Shown here piece by piece: positions 54,862 through 63,420 of a stretch of 64,000 nucleotides of DNA. This DNA comes from Tabrizicola caldifontis (GTDB lineage Bacteria; Pseudomonadota; Alphaproteobacteria; Rhodobacterales; Rhodobacteraceae): contig NZ_SIJH01000011.1 of assembly GCF_004762095.1 (NCBI RefSeq), positions 95,719 to 159,718 on the forward strand, read 5' to 3'. The notes beneath the pieces are model-generated. The model searched no databases, was not told the DNA's origin, and saw only the letters and a program-made list of their open reading frames with translations. The position numbers and the translations under genes were made by a program. Position 1 is the stretch's first letter; every line of letters begins with the position of its first letter.

Positions 54862-55452
54862 TTAGATGGCCCGCGGGGTCTTTCGGCTGATGCGCGCGGG
54901 ACAGTCGGCAAGGTGATCGTTCACCATGCCCGCGGCCTGCATGAAGGCATAGGTGATGGTAGGGCCGACAAAGGCGAAGCCTTCGGCCTTCAACGCGCGT
55001 GACATTGCTGCCGATTGCGGCGTGCTGGCCGGAATGTCGGACATGCGGGCAGGACAGGCGTCCAGCGTCACGCCGCCGGTGAAGGACCAGAGGAAGGGCG
55101 AAAACCCTTCCCGCGCCTCGATCCGCAGGAACGCACGGGCGCCGCGTAACGTGCCCGCGATCTTGCCGCGGTGGCGGACGATCCCGCGATCTGCAAGCAG
55201 GCGGGCGATCTCGGCTTCGCCCCATGTCGCAAGGGTTTCGGGCCGGAAGCCGGCGAAGGCGGCGCGGAAACTGTCGCGCTTGCGCAGGATCGTGATCCAG
55301 GACAGGCCTGCTTGAAAGCCTTCCAGGATCAGAAGTTCGAAAAGCCGCTGCGGGTCGCGTTCGGGTCGGCCCCATTCGCTGTCATGGTAGGCGACATAAA
55401 GCGGATCGGCTCCGCACCAGGGACAACGTTTCGGATCTTCGGGATTTTCCAT
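54862..55452 (-). CDS. tag: DNA-3-methyladenine glycosylase I
   Basis: The protein has 196 residues. It opens MENPEDPKRCPWCGADPLYV, followed by AYHDSEWGRPERDPQRLFEL and LILEGFQAGLSWITILRKR. The zinc ligands Cys and His and the aromatic pocket are those of Tag. The end segment VGPTITYAFMQAAGMVNDH is also diagnostic. It excises 3-methyladenine. Confidence 0.96.
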   Translation of the reverse strand: MENPEDPKRCPWCGADPLYVAYHDSEWGRPERDPQRLFELLILEGFQAGLSWITILRKRDSFRAAFAGFRPETLATWGEAEIARLLADRGIVRHRGKIAGTLRGARAFLRIEAREGFSPFLWSFTGGVTLDACPARMSDIPASTPQSAAMSRALKAEGFAFVGPTITYAFMQAAGMVNDHLADCPARISRKTPRAI

Positions 55453-55558
55453 CGCAGACCTGCGCGCGAATGCCGGAACAAAATATGAAAATTGAGGAAT
55501 TCTTTACCTTTGCCGGATCACCCTGTCGACAGGGATTCGGGTTGGTCCGGGTGATCTG

Positions 55559-56422
55559 ATGAGCTTCTTGCAGGAACCCAAGCTGTCGAAATACGACCGG
55601 GATCCGGCGCTGGCCAGTCCGCTGGCGGCGGCGGTAACGACCGAGGACCGGGAAACGATCGCCCAGGTGGCCGCTGCCTTGAAGGATCGTCGCATGCGGC
55701 TGGCCTTCCAGCCAGTGGTCTATGCGGCTGATCCGTCGATCATAGGGTTCTTCGAAGGCTTCATCCGGCTGCTGAACCTGCGCGATCAGGTGATCCCGGC
55801 GCGCGACTTCATGGGTGCCGTAGAACAGACCGAACTGGGCCGCGAAATCGACTGTGCCGCCCTGCGGATGGGGTTGATGGCGCTGCAACGCAATCCACAG
55901 ATCCGGGTGTCGATCAACCTGTCGGCGCGTTCCGTGGGTTATCAGCCGTGGATCGGAATCCTGCGCAAGGCGCTGCGCGACCATCCGCGCCTGGGGCAGA
56001 ACCTGATCCTGGAAATCAACGAGGCATCCGCGCTTCAGGTGCCCGACGTGCTGGCGCCCTTCATGGCGGACATGCGCGGCCATGGCATCGTCTTCGCGCT
56101 GGACGATTTCGCCGCCGGCATGACGTCGCTGCGTCTGCTGCGCGACCTGCGCTTCGAGATTGCAAAGATCGATGGCGATCTGGTGAAGCATGTAGATACC
56201 TCGGGTGAGGCGCAGGTCGTCGTGCGCGCGGCCATCGCCCTGGCACAGGAGGTGGGGATGTATGTCACCGCCGAGGCCGTCGAGACCGAGGGCGAAGCGA
56301 ACTGGCTTCTGGCCGAGGGGGTGGGATGCCTTCAGGGCTATCTGTTCGGTCCACCCACCGTGACGCCCGACTTCCGGGCCTTTCGGCACGGACGGCCATC
56401 GTTATCGGGCGCGGCCGGATGA
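55559..56422 (+). CDS. EAL-domain protein with altered motifs
   Basis: The protein has 287 residues with a single EAL domain (about 45-275) and no membrane or GGDEF domain. EAL domains hydrolyse cyclic di-GMP. The EAL motif itself reads EGF (Glu66), the usual DDFGTGYSSL reads DDFAAGMTSL, and AEGVET reads AEAVET. Most metal-binding residues (Glu66, INLSA, LEIN, DD, KID) remain. The protein could be a weak phosphodiesterase or a c-di-GMP sensor. Confidence 0.9.
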   Translation: MSFLQEPKLSKYDRDPALASPLAAAVTTEDRETIAQVAAALKDRRMRLAFQPVVYAADPSIIGFFEGFIRLLNLRDQVIPARDFMGAVEQTELGREIDCAALRMGLMALQRNPQIRVSINLSARSVGYQPWIGILRKALRDHPRLGQNLILEINEASALQVPDVLAPFMADMRGHGIVFALDDFAAGMTSLRLLRDLRFEIAKIDGDLVKHVDTSGEAQVVVRAAIALAQEVGMYVTAEAVETEGEANWLLAEGVGCLQGYLFGPPTVTPDFRAFRHGRPSLSGAAG

Positions 56423-56575
56423 CGGCGCCGGGGGCGCGGCAGGTCCGCGCAGGGGTTGCCGTGGTTGCGCCAACATTCTTGCGCTTGTGATCTTGTGCCC
56501 TTAGGTCAGGGCTTGAGCGGTGCATCCCGGATGTGCCGCATCTCGGATCGCACGGGCGCAAGGGAGAGCATCCAG

Positions 56576-57751
56576 ATGACCAATGTCGTAATCGTGGCCG
56601 CGGGCCGCACCGCTGTGGGCAGCTTCAACGGCTCCTTCGCCAATACGCCGGCGCATGATCTGGGCGCCGCCGTGATCGAGGCGGTTGTGGCGCGCGCCGG
56701 CATCGACAAGGCCGAGGTTGAGGAGACGATCCTGGGCCAGGTGCTGACCGCTGGTCAGGGGCAGAACCCTGCGCGGCAGGCGCATATCAAGGCGGGCCTG
56801 CCGAAGGAATCCTCGGCCTGGTCGCTGAATCAGGTCTGCGGATCGGGCCTGCGCGCGGTGGCGCTGGGCGCGCAGCATGTCCAGCTGGGCGACGCAAAGA
56901 TCGTGGTCGCGGGCGGGCAGGAAAGCATGAGCCTTTCACCCCACGTCGCGCATCTGCGCGCCGGGCAGAAGATGGGCGATCTGAACTTCATCGATTCCAT
57001 GATCAAGGACGGGCTCTGGGATGCCTTCAACGGCTATCATATGGGTCAGACGGCCGAGAACGTCGCCAGCCAGTGGCAGATCAGCCGCGACATGCAGGAC
57101 GAATTCGCCCTGGCCAGCCAGAACAAGGCCGAGGCGGCACAGAAGGCCGGCAAATTCAGGGACGAAATCATCCCGTTCACGGTGAAGACCCGCAAGGGCG
57201 ACATCGTGGTGGACCAGGACGAATACATCCGCCACGGCGCCACGCTGGAGGCGATGCAGAAGCTGAAGCCCGCCTTCGTCAGGGACGGCACGGTCACTGC
57301 AGGTAATGCCAGCGGCATCAACGACGGTGCGGCGGCGGTGCTGCTGATGTCCGAGGAAGAGGCCACCAGGCGCGGGCTGAAGCCGCTGGCCCGCATCGCG
57401 TCCTATGCGACGGCCGGGCTTGACCCCTCGATCATGGGTGTCGGTCCTATCCATGCCAGCCGCAAGGCCCTGGCCAAGGCGGGCTGGAAGGTTGGCGACC
57501 TTGAGTTGGTCGAGGCGAACGAGGCTTTCGCCGCCCAGGCCTGCGCGGTCAACAAGGACATGGGCTGGGATCCGGCGATCGTGAACGTGAATGGCGGCGC
57601 GATCGCCATTGGCCACCCGATCGGCGCCTCGGGCGCGCGCATCCTGAACACGCTTCTGTTCGAGATGGCGCGCCGCGATGCGAAGAAAGGGCTGGCAACG
57701 CTGTGCATCGGCGGTGGCATGGGGGTTGCCATGTGCCTGGAACGCGCCTGA
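56576..57751 (+). CDS. phaA: Acetyl-CoA C-acetyltransferase (beta-ketothiolase)
   Basis: The ATG at 56576 with AGGGAG upstream gives 391 residues, the usual thiolase length. The nucleophile is Cys88 in [16 protein letters not shown]. The second catalytic region is [18 protein letters not shown], and the proton-donor Cys is in [11 protein letters not shown]. It condenses two acetyl-CoA. With phaB downstream it feeds polyhydroxybutyrate synthesis. Confidence 0.96.
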   Translation: MTNVVIVAAGRTAVGSFNGSFANTPAHDLGAAVIEAVVARAGIDKAEVEETILGQVLTAGQGQNPARQAHIKAGLPKESSAWSLNQVCGSGLRAVALGAQHVQLGDAKIVVAGGQESMSLSPHVAHLRAGQKMGDLNFIDSMIKDGLWDAFNGYHMGQTAENVASQWQISRDMQDEFALASQNKAEAAQKAGKFRDEIIPFTVKTRKGDIVVDQDEYIRHGATLEAMQKLKPAFVRDGTVTAGNASGINDGAAAVLLMSEEEATRRGLKPLARIASYATAGLDPSIMGVGPIHASRKALAKAGWKVGDLELVEANEAFAAQACAVNKDMGWDPAIVNVNGGAIAIGHPIGASGARILNTLLFEMARRDAKKGLATLCIGGGMGVAMCLERA

Positions 57752-57790
57752 TCTGTTGCGGCGGTGCAGCAACTGGCTGCAAGTGCGAAG

Positions 57791-57821
57791 CGGGCGCGCA
57801 ATAATGTTGCGCGCCCGTTTT
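57791..57821 (+). terminator. Terminator between phaA and phaB
   Basis: CGGGCGCGCAA (57791-57801) pairs perfectly with TTGCGCGCCCG (57807-57817) around TAATG, followed by TTTTCGTTT. This 11-base-pair stem with a U run is a strong rho-independent terminator. It lies 40 bases after phaA and 60 before phaB. Confidence 0.85.
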
Positions 57822-57880
57822 CGTTTCGGTAACGGGATTTCAATGGCATACAAAGGCATACTTGGAGGAGGAGAATCACG

Positions 57881-58606
57881 ATGGCACGGGTTGCACTGGT
57901 CACTGGCGGGTCGCGGGGCATCGGGGCGGCGATCTCGGTCGCGCTGAAGGCGGCGGGCTACAAGGTCGCGGCGAACTATGCCGGCAACGACGAGGCGGCG
58001 GCCACCTTCACGAAGGAGACCGGCATCCCGACCTACAAGTGGTCGGTCGCGGACTACGATGCCTGTGTCGCTGGTATCGCCAGGGTCGAAGCCGACCTGG
58101 GCCCCGTCGAGGTGCTGGTGAACAACGCCGGCATCACCCGGGACGCGATGTTCCACAAGATGACCCCGCAGCAGTGGAAAGAGGTAATCGACACCAACCT
58201 CACCGGCCTGTTCAACATGACCCATCCCGTCTGGTCCGGCATGCGCGACCGCAAGTTCGGTCGCGTGATCAACATCAGCTCGATCAACGGCCAGAAGGGC
58301 CAGGCCGGGCAGGCCAACTACTCGGCGGCAAAGGCGGGTGACCTCGGGTTCACCAAGGCCCTGGCACAAGAGGGCGCGCGCGCCGGAATCACGGTGAACG
58401 CGATCTGCCCGGGCTACATCGCGACCGAAATGGTCAAGGCCATCGATGAAAAGGTGCTGAACGAACGCATCATCCCGCAGATCCCTGTCGGCCGTCTTGG
58501 CGAACCAGAGGAAATTGCGCGCTGCGTGGTGTTCCTGGCAAGCGACGATGCTGGTTTCATAACCGGATCCACGATCAGCGCGAACGGCGGGCAGTTCTTC
58601 GTGTGA
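57881..58606 (+). CDS. phaB: Acetoacetyl-CoA reductase
   Basis: The protein has 241 residues of the short-chain dehydrogenase family. The cofactor motif is VTGGSRGIGAAIS. The catalytic triad is Ser134-Tyr147-Lys151 in NISSINGQKGQAGQ and ANYSAAKAG. The pattern NGQKGQ is characteristic of PhaB. It makes 3-hydroxybutyryl-CoA from acetoacetyl-CoA with NADPH. AGGAGGAG precedes the ATG, so it can be translated from its own transcript. Confidence 0.95.
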   Translation: MARVALVTGGSRGIGAAISVALKAAGYKVAANYAGNDEAAATFTKETGIPTYKWSVADYDACVAGIARVEADLGPVEVLVNNAGITRDAMFHKMTPQQWKEVIDTNLTGLFNMTHPVWSGMRDRKFGRVINISSINGQKGQAGQANYSAAKAGDLGFTKALAQEGARAGITVNAICPGYIATEMVKAIDEKVLNERIIPQIPVGRLGEPEEIARCVVFLASDDAGFITGSTISANGGQFFV

Positions 58607-58619
58607 TCTTCGCTACCGT

Positions 58620-58640
58620 CTGTCGCATCTCTGGCGACAG
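58620..58640 (+). terminator. Hairpin after phaB
   Basis: CTGTCGC (58620-58626) pairs with GCGACAG (58634-58640) with a seven-base loop, 14 bases after the phaB stop. TAAACG follows with no U run. It may be a weak terminator. Confidence 0.4.
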
Positions 58641-58745
58641 TAAACGTGCAATGATTTGATTGTATCGCGCGGGTCGTGACGGCTGTCGATTGCAGGCGAC
58701 GGTGCACAGGGATAGGGTGCCACTGCCCGCAGAGCACGATGACAG

Positions 58746-59900
58746 ATGCAGCAGATCCTCACGCACAAGCCGCAAGGCAGGTGGTTCGATTTTCGGGCCG
58801 CCACCCTGGGTGCAGCGCAGTTGCGCGGGGTTTCGACATTTCGGATCGGGCTTGACGTTCTTCTTCTTGGGCGGGGGCGGGGCAAGCTGACGTCGCAGGA
58901 GTATTTCCTGGAAGGCGCATGGCAACCCGGACTGAACTGGGCGCAGCGTCGCGCATTTCTGGGGCTGCGGGCGGGAAAGGCGCTGAACCTGTCGCTGCAG
59001 CCCCCCTTTACGCCAGAGCTGCGCCAGAAGACCCAGAACAAGTTTGCCGCCGCAAGCGGGTTTCAGGCAGCCGGGCTGGCAATGCCGCGGCGTCTGGGCA
59101 TCGTGGCAGCCGAAGATCCGGGCAGTGGCGCAGAATGGCTCTCCAGCCGCGAGGCGCTGACAGACTTCCTGCAACGGCCGGGGATCTTGCCGTGCTTCGG
59201 TAAGCCGGTGTTCGGCAGCACCGGACGCGGCGCCGTGAGCCTGATCGGGCTGGAGCCGGACGGCCGGATCAGGCTGGGCAATGGCCAGACCGTGCCGCTT
59301 GCCGCGCTGGTGCAGGAAATATGGGAGACCCATGCCCGCGGCTTCCTGTTCGAAGAGCTGCAGCATCCGCACCCCGATCTGGCCCGCATGATCGGCCCGG
59401 TGATCGGCACGCTGCGGGTGGTCACGGTTCACGACGGGTCCGCGCCCGAAGTGCTTTACACGGTGCAGAAGATGCCGGGGAAGGCTGCAATGGTGGACAG
59501 CTCGGCAGGGCCGTTGGGGGGCTATGCCGCGATCGACACATATTCGGGGCGCGTCCTGCGTCTGCAGGACCGGCGCCGTCTGGGTGGCACGCCGATGGAG
59601 GCGAACCATGTGACCGGCGCGCCGATGGTCGGCGAGACCCTGCCCGAGTTCGATGCGGCGCTCGCCGCCGCGCGCGCGGCGCACGCCACCCTTCCCGAAC
59701 TGGGTGTTCTGGGGATCGACATGTTCCTGACCGACAAGGGGCCAGTCATGACCGAAGTGAACTCCAGCCCATTCCACTCGGTCTATCAGGCGGCCTTTGC
59801 CCGGGGCCTGCTGAACCCGGACCTTCTGCCAAAGCTGCAGCGCGTTCGCGAACGGTTTCGCGCCATCACGCCCCGGCCAAAGGATGGGCCTCTGCCATGA
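58746..59900 (+). CDS. ATP-grasp (sugar-transfer-associated) protein
   Basis: The protein has 384 residues. Features of the sugar-transfer-associated ATP-grasp family are LPCFGKPVFGSTGRGAVSLI, FLFEELQHPHPDLARMIG and the metal-binding end GPVMTEVNSSPFHS. The reaction is probably ATP-dependent ligation of a carboxylate to an amine, but the substrate is unknown. The end overlaps the EamA gene by four bases. Confidence 0.85.
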   Translation: MQQILTHKPQGRWFDFRAATLGAAQLRGVSTFRIGLDVLLLGRGRGKLTSQEYFLEGAWQPGLNWAQRRAFLGLRAGKALNLSLQPPFTPELRQKTQNKFAAASGFQAAGLAMPRRLGIVAAEDPGSGAEWLSSREALTDFLQRPGILPCFGKPVFGSTGRGAVSLIGLEPDGRIRLGNGQTVPLAALVQEIWETHARGFLFEELQHPHPDLARMIGPVIGTLRVVTVHDGSAPEVLYTVQKMPGKAAMVDSSAGPLGGYAAIDTYSGRVLRLQDRRRLGGTPMEANHVTGAPMVGETLPEFDAALAAARAAHATLPELGVLGIDMFLTDKGPVMTEVNSSPFHSVYQAAFARGLLNPDLLPKLQRVRERFRAITPRPKDGPLP

Positions 59901-60847
59901 GCCGCGCCCGCGCAACCTGGATCGGCTTCACCGCGGTCCTGATGTGGGCTTTGCTGGCCCTGTTCACGATCGGCAGTGCCCCGGTGCCGCCGTTGCAGCT
60001 GAACGCGGTCTGTTTCGGTATCGGCGGGCTGATCGGGCTGGTCTGGACGGCGCGCCAGGGGTTGGGCGTGCTGCGCGAGGTCGGCTGGAAGGTCTATGCC
60101 TTCGGCACCGCCGGTCTTTTCGGCTATCACTTCCTGTATTTCACCGCCTTCCGACTATCGCCTTCGGCCGAGACCGGATTGATTGCCTATCTCTGGCCGC
60201 TCTTCATCGTGCTGCTTTCCGGTCTCCTGCCCGGTGAACGCCTTCGGACGCCACATGTGTTCGGTGCGCTGATTGCCTTTGCGGGGGCTGCAATCATCGT
60301 GCTGGGCCGTGGGGGTGATGCCGAGGGATCGGCAGCCGGGCTGGCGCTAGCCTTCCTGTGCGCATTGACGTGGTCCGGCTATTCGGTGCTGTCGCGGCGG
60401 CTGGGTTCGGTTCCAACGGAAAGCGTGACAGTCTTCTGCCTGGCGACGGCGGCGCTGTCGCTGGCAGCGCACCTTGCCCTGGAGGATACGCTTTGGCCTG
60501 CGACCGGCCTTGGCTGGGGCGCCCTACTTGCACTGGGCGTGGGCCCGGTAGGGGTGGCCTTCTTCACCTGGGACATCGGGATGAAGAAAGGCGACATCCA
60601 GATGCTGGGCGTTGCATCCTATGCGGCACCCCTGCTGTCCACGATCGCGCTGGTCATGGCAGGCATTTCACGACCGACCTGGACAATTGCCATCGCGGCC
60701 GTTCTTATTGCCGGTGGGGCGGCGCTGGCCGCAAGGGCCGGCGCCATTGACAAGGCGCGCTCATCCCTTCCCCCGGACGCATTGCGCCCGGATCAGTGCG
60801 GAGTGTCGGCAGTAGATGGGCGAGTGGCCGCGCACCCTAGTGACTGA
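59897..60847 (+). CDS. EamA-family (DMT) transporter
   Basis: The protein has 316 residues and about ten membrane helices in two EamA repeats. Repeat one begins WIGFTAVLMWALLALFTIGS, repeat two GLALAFLCALTWSGYSVLSR. These carriers export metabolites or amino acids; the substrate is unknown. Overlap with the ATP-grasp gene suggests it may export the ligated product. The C-terminal 25 residues are polar. Confidence 0.9.
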   Translation: MSRARATWIGFTAVLMWALLALFTIGSAPVPPLQLNAVCFGIGGLIGLVWTARQGLGVLREVGWKVYAFGTAGLFGYHFLYFTAFRLSPSAETGLIAYLWPLFIVLLSGLLPGERLRTPHVFGALIAFAGAAIIVLGRGGDAEGSAAGLALAFLCALTWSGYSVLSRRLGSVPTESVTVFCLATAALSLAAHLALEDTLWPATGLGWGALLALGVGPVGVAFFTWDIGMKKGDIQMLGVASYAAPLLSTIALVMAGISRPTWTIAIAAVLIAGGAALAARAGAIDKARSSLPPDALRPDQCGVSAVDGRVAAHPSD

Positions 60848-61001
60848 GACGTGCGATCTCTTCCTTCAGCCGCAGCTTCTGCTTCTTGAGTTCGGCGATC
60901 TTCAGGGCATCCGATCCAGGATTGCGCTGTTCCTGTTCGACCATCTCGGAAAGGGCCTCGTGCTTCCTGCGCAGTTCCACCAGATGCGATGCGATCGTCA
61001 T
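60837..61001 (-). CDS. DUF465/YdcH-family small protein
   Basis: The ATG at 60999-61001 has AGGAGG upstream at good spacing. The 54-residue product is MTIASHLVELRRKHEALSEM and a lysine-rich helix, KIAELKKQKLRLKEEIARL. DUF465 proteins are short helical hairpins of unknown function. The end overlaps the end of the EamA gene by 11 bases (convergent). Confidence 0.9.
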   Translation of the reverse strand: MTIASHLVELRRKHEALSEMVEQEQRNPGSDALKIAELKKQKLRLKEEIARLSH

Positions 61002-61103
61002 GGTCGTCCTCCTGTGAAAAGCTACCCACAATAGACAGTCGATCACGAAAGCCGAGTCGTGTCACCCACTGTTACGGTGATGTGACAGATTGTCAGCATT
61101 CCG

Positions 61104-61862
61104 TCAGCGGAAGCGCGCCAGAAGGTCGGCGCCTTCCCGCAGGACTGCGTTCGCCTCTGGCGTATAGTTTTCCCGGTCGCCGTCGTGGGCCGGGCCCTGG
61201 TGGATCACGAAGGGCGCAAGCAGCCTGAAGGCCGCGCGTCCGCCCTTGCGCGCCTGCACGACGACCCGCAGCGCTGCCCGCCCCTCGCGTGCCGCCAGCG
61301 GGAGGACGCTGGCCGAACCCAGCTTCGGTGCCATGGCAGACAGCACCTCGGGCAAGCCGTCGGCCCCGCAGATCAGTGTCAGCCAGCCGCCGGGCCGCAG
61401 CCTGCGGGCGGCGGCGGCCACCCAATGCGCCAGGGGTGTTTCCACCCGCATCGCCCGTGCCCGCCCCGGCACAGGCGACGGGCTGCCGCCGGGCGGGTAG
61501 TAGGGTGGATTGGCGATGACATGGTCGAAGTCGCGGCGCAGCGCGCCGGGCATGCGGGCCAGGTCACCCTCATGCACCTCCAGAGCAATCCCGTTGCGCT
61601 GGGCGTTCTGACGGGCAAGATCGGCGTAGTCCGGTTGAAGCTCCAGGCCGGCCAGGTGCAGGCCCGGCACCCTCAAGCCAAGGCACAGCGCCGCTGCCCC
61701 GGCACCGCAGCCCAGGTCGAGAACGCTTTGCCCTGAGGTGGCCGGGCAGGCGGCAGCCAGAAGAACCGGGTCCGTCGCTGCGCGATAGCCCTTCACCGGT
61801 TGCAGCAGGCGCAGACGGCCGCAGAGGAACTTGTCGTCCGAAAGCTCTGCAGCGGCGAACAT
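61104..61862 (-). CDS. tRNA (adenine-N6)-methyltransferase-like protein, TrmN6 type
   Basis: The protein has 252 residues. The SAM motif is SVLDLGCGAGAAALCLGLR and the amino-methyl motif is VIANPPYYPPGG. The opening LRLLQPVKGYRAATDPVLLA is the TrmN6/YfiC signature. It probably methylates A37 of tRNA-Val, as in E. coli, but substrate specificity is inferred. It overlaps the DUF2007 gene start by one base. Confidence 0.88.
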   Translation of the reverse strand: MFAAAELSDDKFLCGRLRLLQPVKGYRAATDPVLLAAACPATSGQSVLDLGCGAGAAALCLGLRVPGLHLAGLELQPDYADLARQNAQRNGIALEVHEGDLARMPGALRRDFDHVIANPPYYPPGGSPSPVPGRARAMRVETPLAHWVAAAARRLRPGGWLTLICGADGLPEVLSAMAPKLGSASVLPLAAREGRAALRVVVQARKGGRAAFRLLAPFVIHQGPAHDGDRENYTPEANAVLREGADLLARFR

Positions 61863-62077
61863 CAGGGGCTGGGCTCCAGCCCGTTGTCGCGCAGCACCGC
61901 GCTGGCCCGGAAATGGTCGCGATCCGCCACCATCAGCCGCTGCGGCAAGATGCCGATGTTGCCGTCAAGGACGCTCATGTGGACGTCCAGCGGAAAGCTG
62001 GCTATACCCTCGCCCGTCAGAAGGTGCGTGGCGAAGGCGATCAGCGTCGGGTCGTTCGTGCGCAGAAGTTCCTTCAT
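61862..62077 (-). CDS. DUF2007-domain protein
   Basis: The protein has 71 residues. It begins MKELLRTNDPTLIAFATHLL, with HMSVLDGNIGILPQRLMVAD. This fits the DUF2007 family (signal-transducing PII-like fold, role unknown). It precedes the tRNA methyltransferase-like gene on the same strand and is divergent from ispB. Confidence 0.85.
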   Translation of the reverse strand: MKELLRTNDPTLIAFATHLLTGEGIASFPLDVHMSVLDGNIGILPQRLMVADRDHFRASAVLRDNGLEPSP

Positions 62078-62127
62078 GATTTGGAGTTAACCCCGCGACT
62101 GCGACGGGGCAAGGGCATGGGCGGGGC

Positions 62128-63135
62128 ATGGACGGATCGGGCGAGGCAAAGGCGAAGGCACCGCAGGACCGGCTGGCGGAGTGGTTGGCCGAGGACATGG
62201 CCGCGGTGAACGCGCTGATCCGCGAACGGATGGCCAGCGAACACGCGCCCCGAATACCCCAGGTGACCGCCCACCTTATCGAGGCCGGGGGCAAGCGGCT
62301 GCGTCCGATGCTGACGCTGGCCGCGGCGCGGATGCTGGGCTACCAGGGTACGGACCACCGGAAGCTGGCGGCGACGGTCGAGTTCATCCATACCGCCACG
62401 CTGCTGCACGACGACGTGGTTGACGAAAGCAAGCGGCGAAGGGGGCGCCCCACGGCGAACCTTTTGTGGGACAACAAGTCTTCCGTCCTGGTCGGGGACT
62501 ACCTCTTTTCCCGCAGCTTTCAGCTGATGGTGGAAACCGGCAACCTGCGCGTCCTGGACATCCTGGCCAATGCCAGCGCCACCATCGCCGAGGGCGAGGT
62601 GCTGCAGCTGACCGCCGCCCAGGATCTGCGGACGGATGAGGCCATCTATCTTCAGGTGATCCGGGGCAAGACTGCGGCGCTGTTCTCGGCCGCGACCGAG
62701 GTGGGCGGTGTTATCGCGGGGGCACCCGAGGCCGAGGTGCGGGCGCTGTTCTATTATGGCGATGCGCTGGGCATCGCCTTCCAGATGGTCGATGACATCC
62801 TGGATTACGGCGGACAGGATGCGGTGATCGGCAAGAATACCGGCGACGATTTCCGCGAACGCAAGCTGACGCTGCCGGTGATCAAGGCTGTGGCGAAGGC
62901 CACGGCCGAGGAGCGGGCCTTCTGGCACCGGGTGATCGAGCAGGGTGACCAGCGCGAGGGCGACCTGGAGATGGCGATGACGATTCTGTCTCGCCATGGC
63001 GCGATTGCGGCAGCAAGAGAGGACGCCATTGCATGGGCCGGGCGAGCGCGCGCGGCCCTGGACAACCTTCCCGCGCATCAGTTGCGCGCGCTGCTATCAG
63101 ACCTTGCAGATTTCGTGATTGAACGAGTTTTGTAA
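62128..63135 (+). CDS. ispB: Polyprenyl diphosphate synthase (ubiquinone side chain)
   Basis: The protein has 335 residues. The first aspartate-rich motif is LLHDDVVDESKRRRGRPTAN and the second is FQMVDDILDYGGQDAVIG. The motif GGKRLRPML is also present. The residue before the first motif (Ala/Thr near HTATLLHDD) fits long-chain (C40-C50) enzymes. It makes the isoprenoid tail for ubiquinone, complementing ubiB and ubiE in the same window. Confidence 0.94.
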   Translation: MDGSGEAKAKAPQDRLAEWLAEDMAAVNALIRERMASEHAPRIPQVTAHLIEAGGKRLRPMLTLAAARMLGYQGTDHRKLAATVEFIHTATLLHDDVVDESKRRRGRPTANLLWDNKSSVLVGDYLFSRSFQLMVETGNLRVLDILANASATIAEGEVLQLTAAQDLRTDEAIYLQVIRGKTAALFSAATEVGGVIAGAPEAEVRALFYYGDALGIAFQMVDDILDYGGQDAVIGKNTGDDFRERKLTLPVIKAVAKATAEERAFWHRVIEQGDQREGDLEMAMTILSRHGAIAAAREDAIAWAGRARAALDNLPAHQLRALLSDLADFVIERVL

Positions 63136-63420
63136 ACGAATTCAACATTACTTGATCGCCAAATGACCGAAGTGGCATCATGTTTTGGCCAGATTTTCTG
63201 TGCAAAACCCACAAGAGGGTCGTTTACAGGAACCCGCTACGGTCGGACCCTTCTCGCATCGGGAATCGTTGACGGAGCAGTTGCTCCGCAACGCCTTGTG
63301 AACCCAGGTGGGAGATGAGTGTCAGGGGCTGATGCCACCCGTGCGGTAATGCCAGGGGCTGGCGTGCTGTCCGAGGGAAGGTTTGTCCGGCACAAGGCCG
63401 CGGGGAAGGAGAGAATTGGG

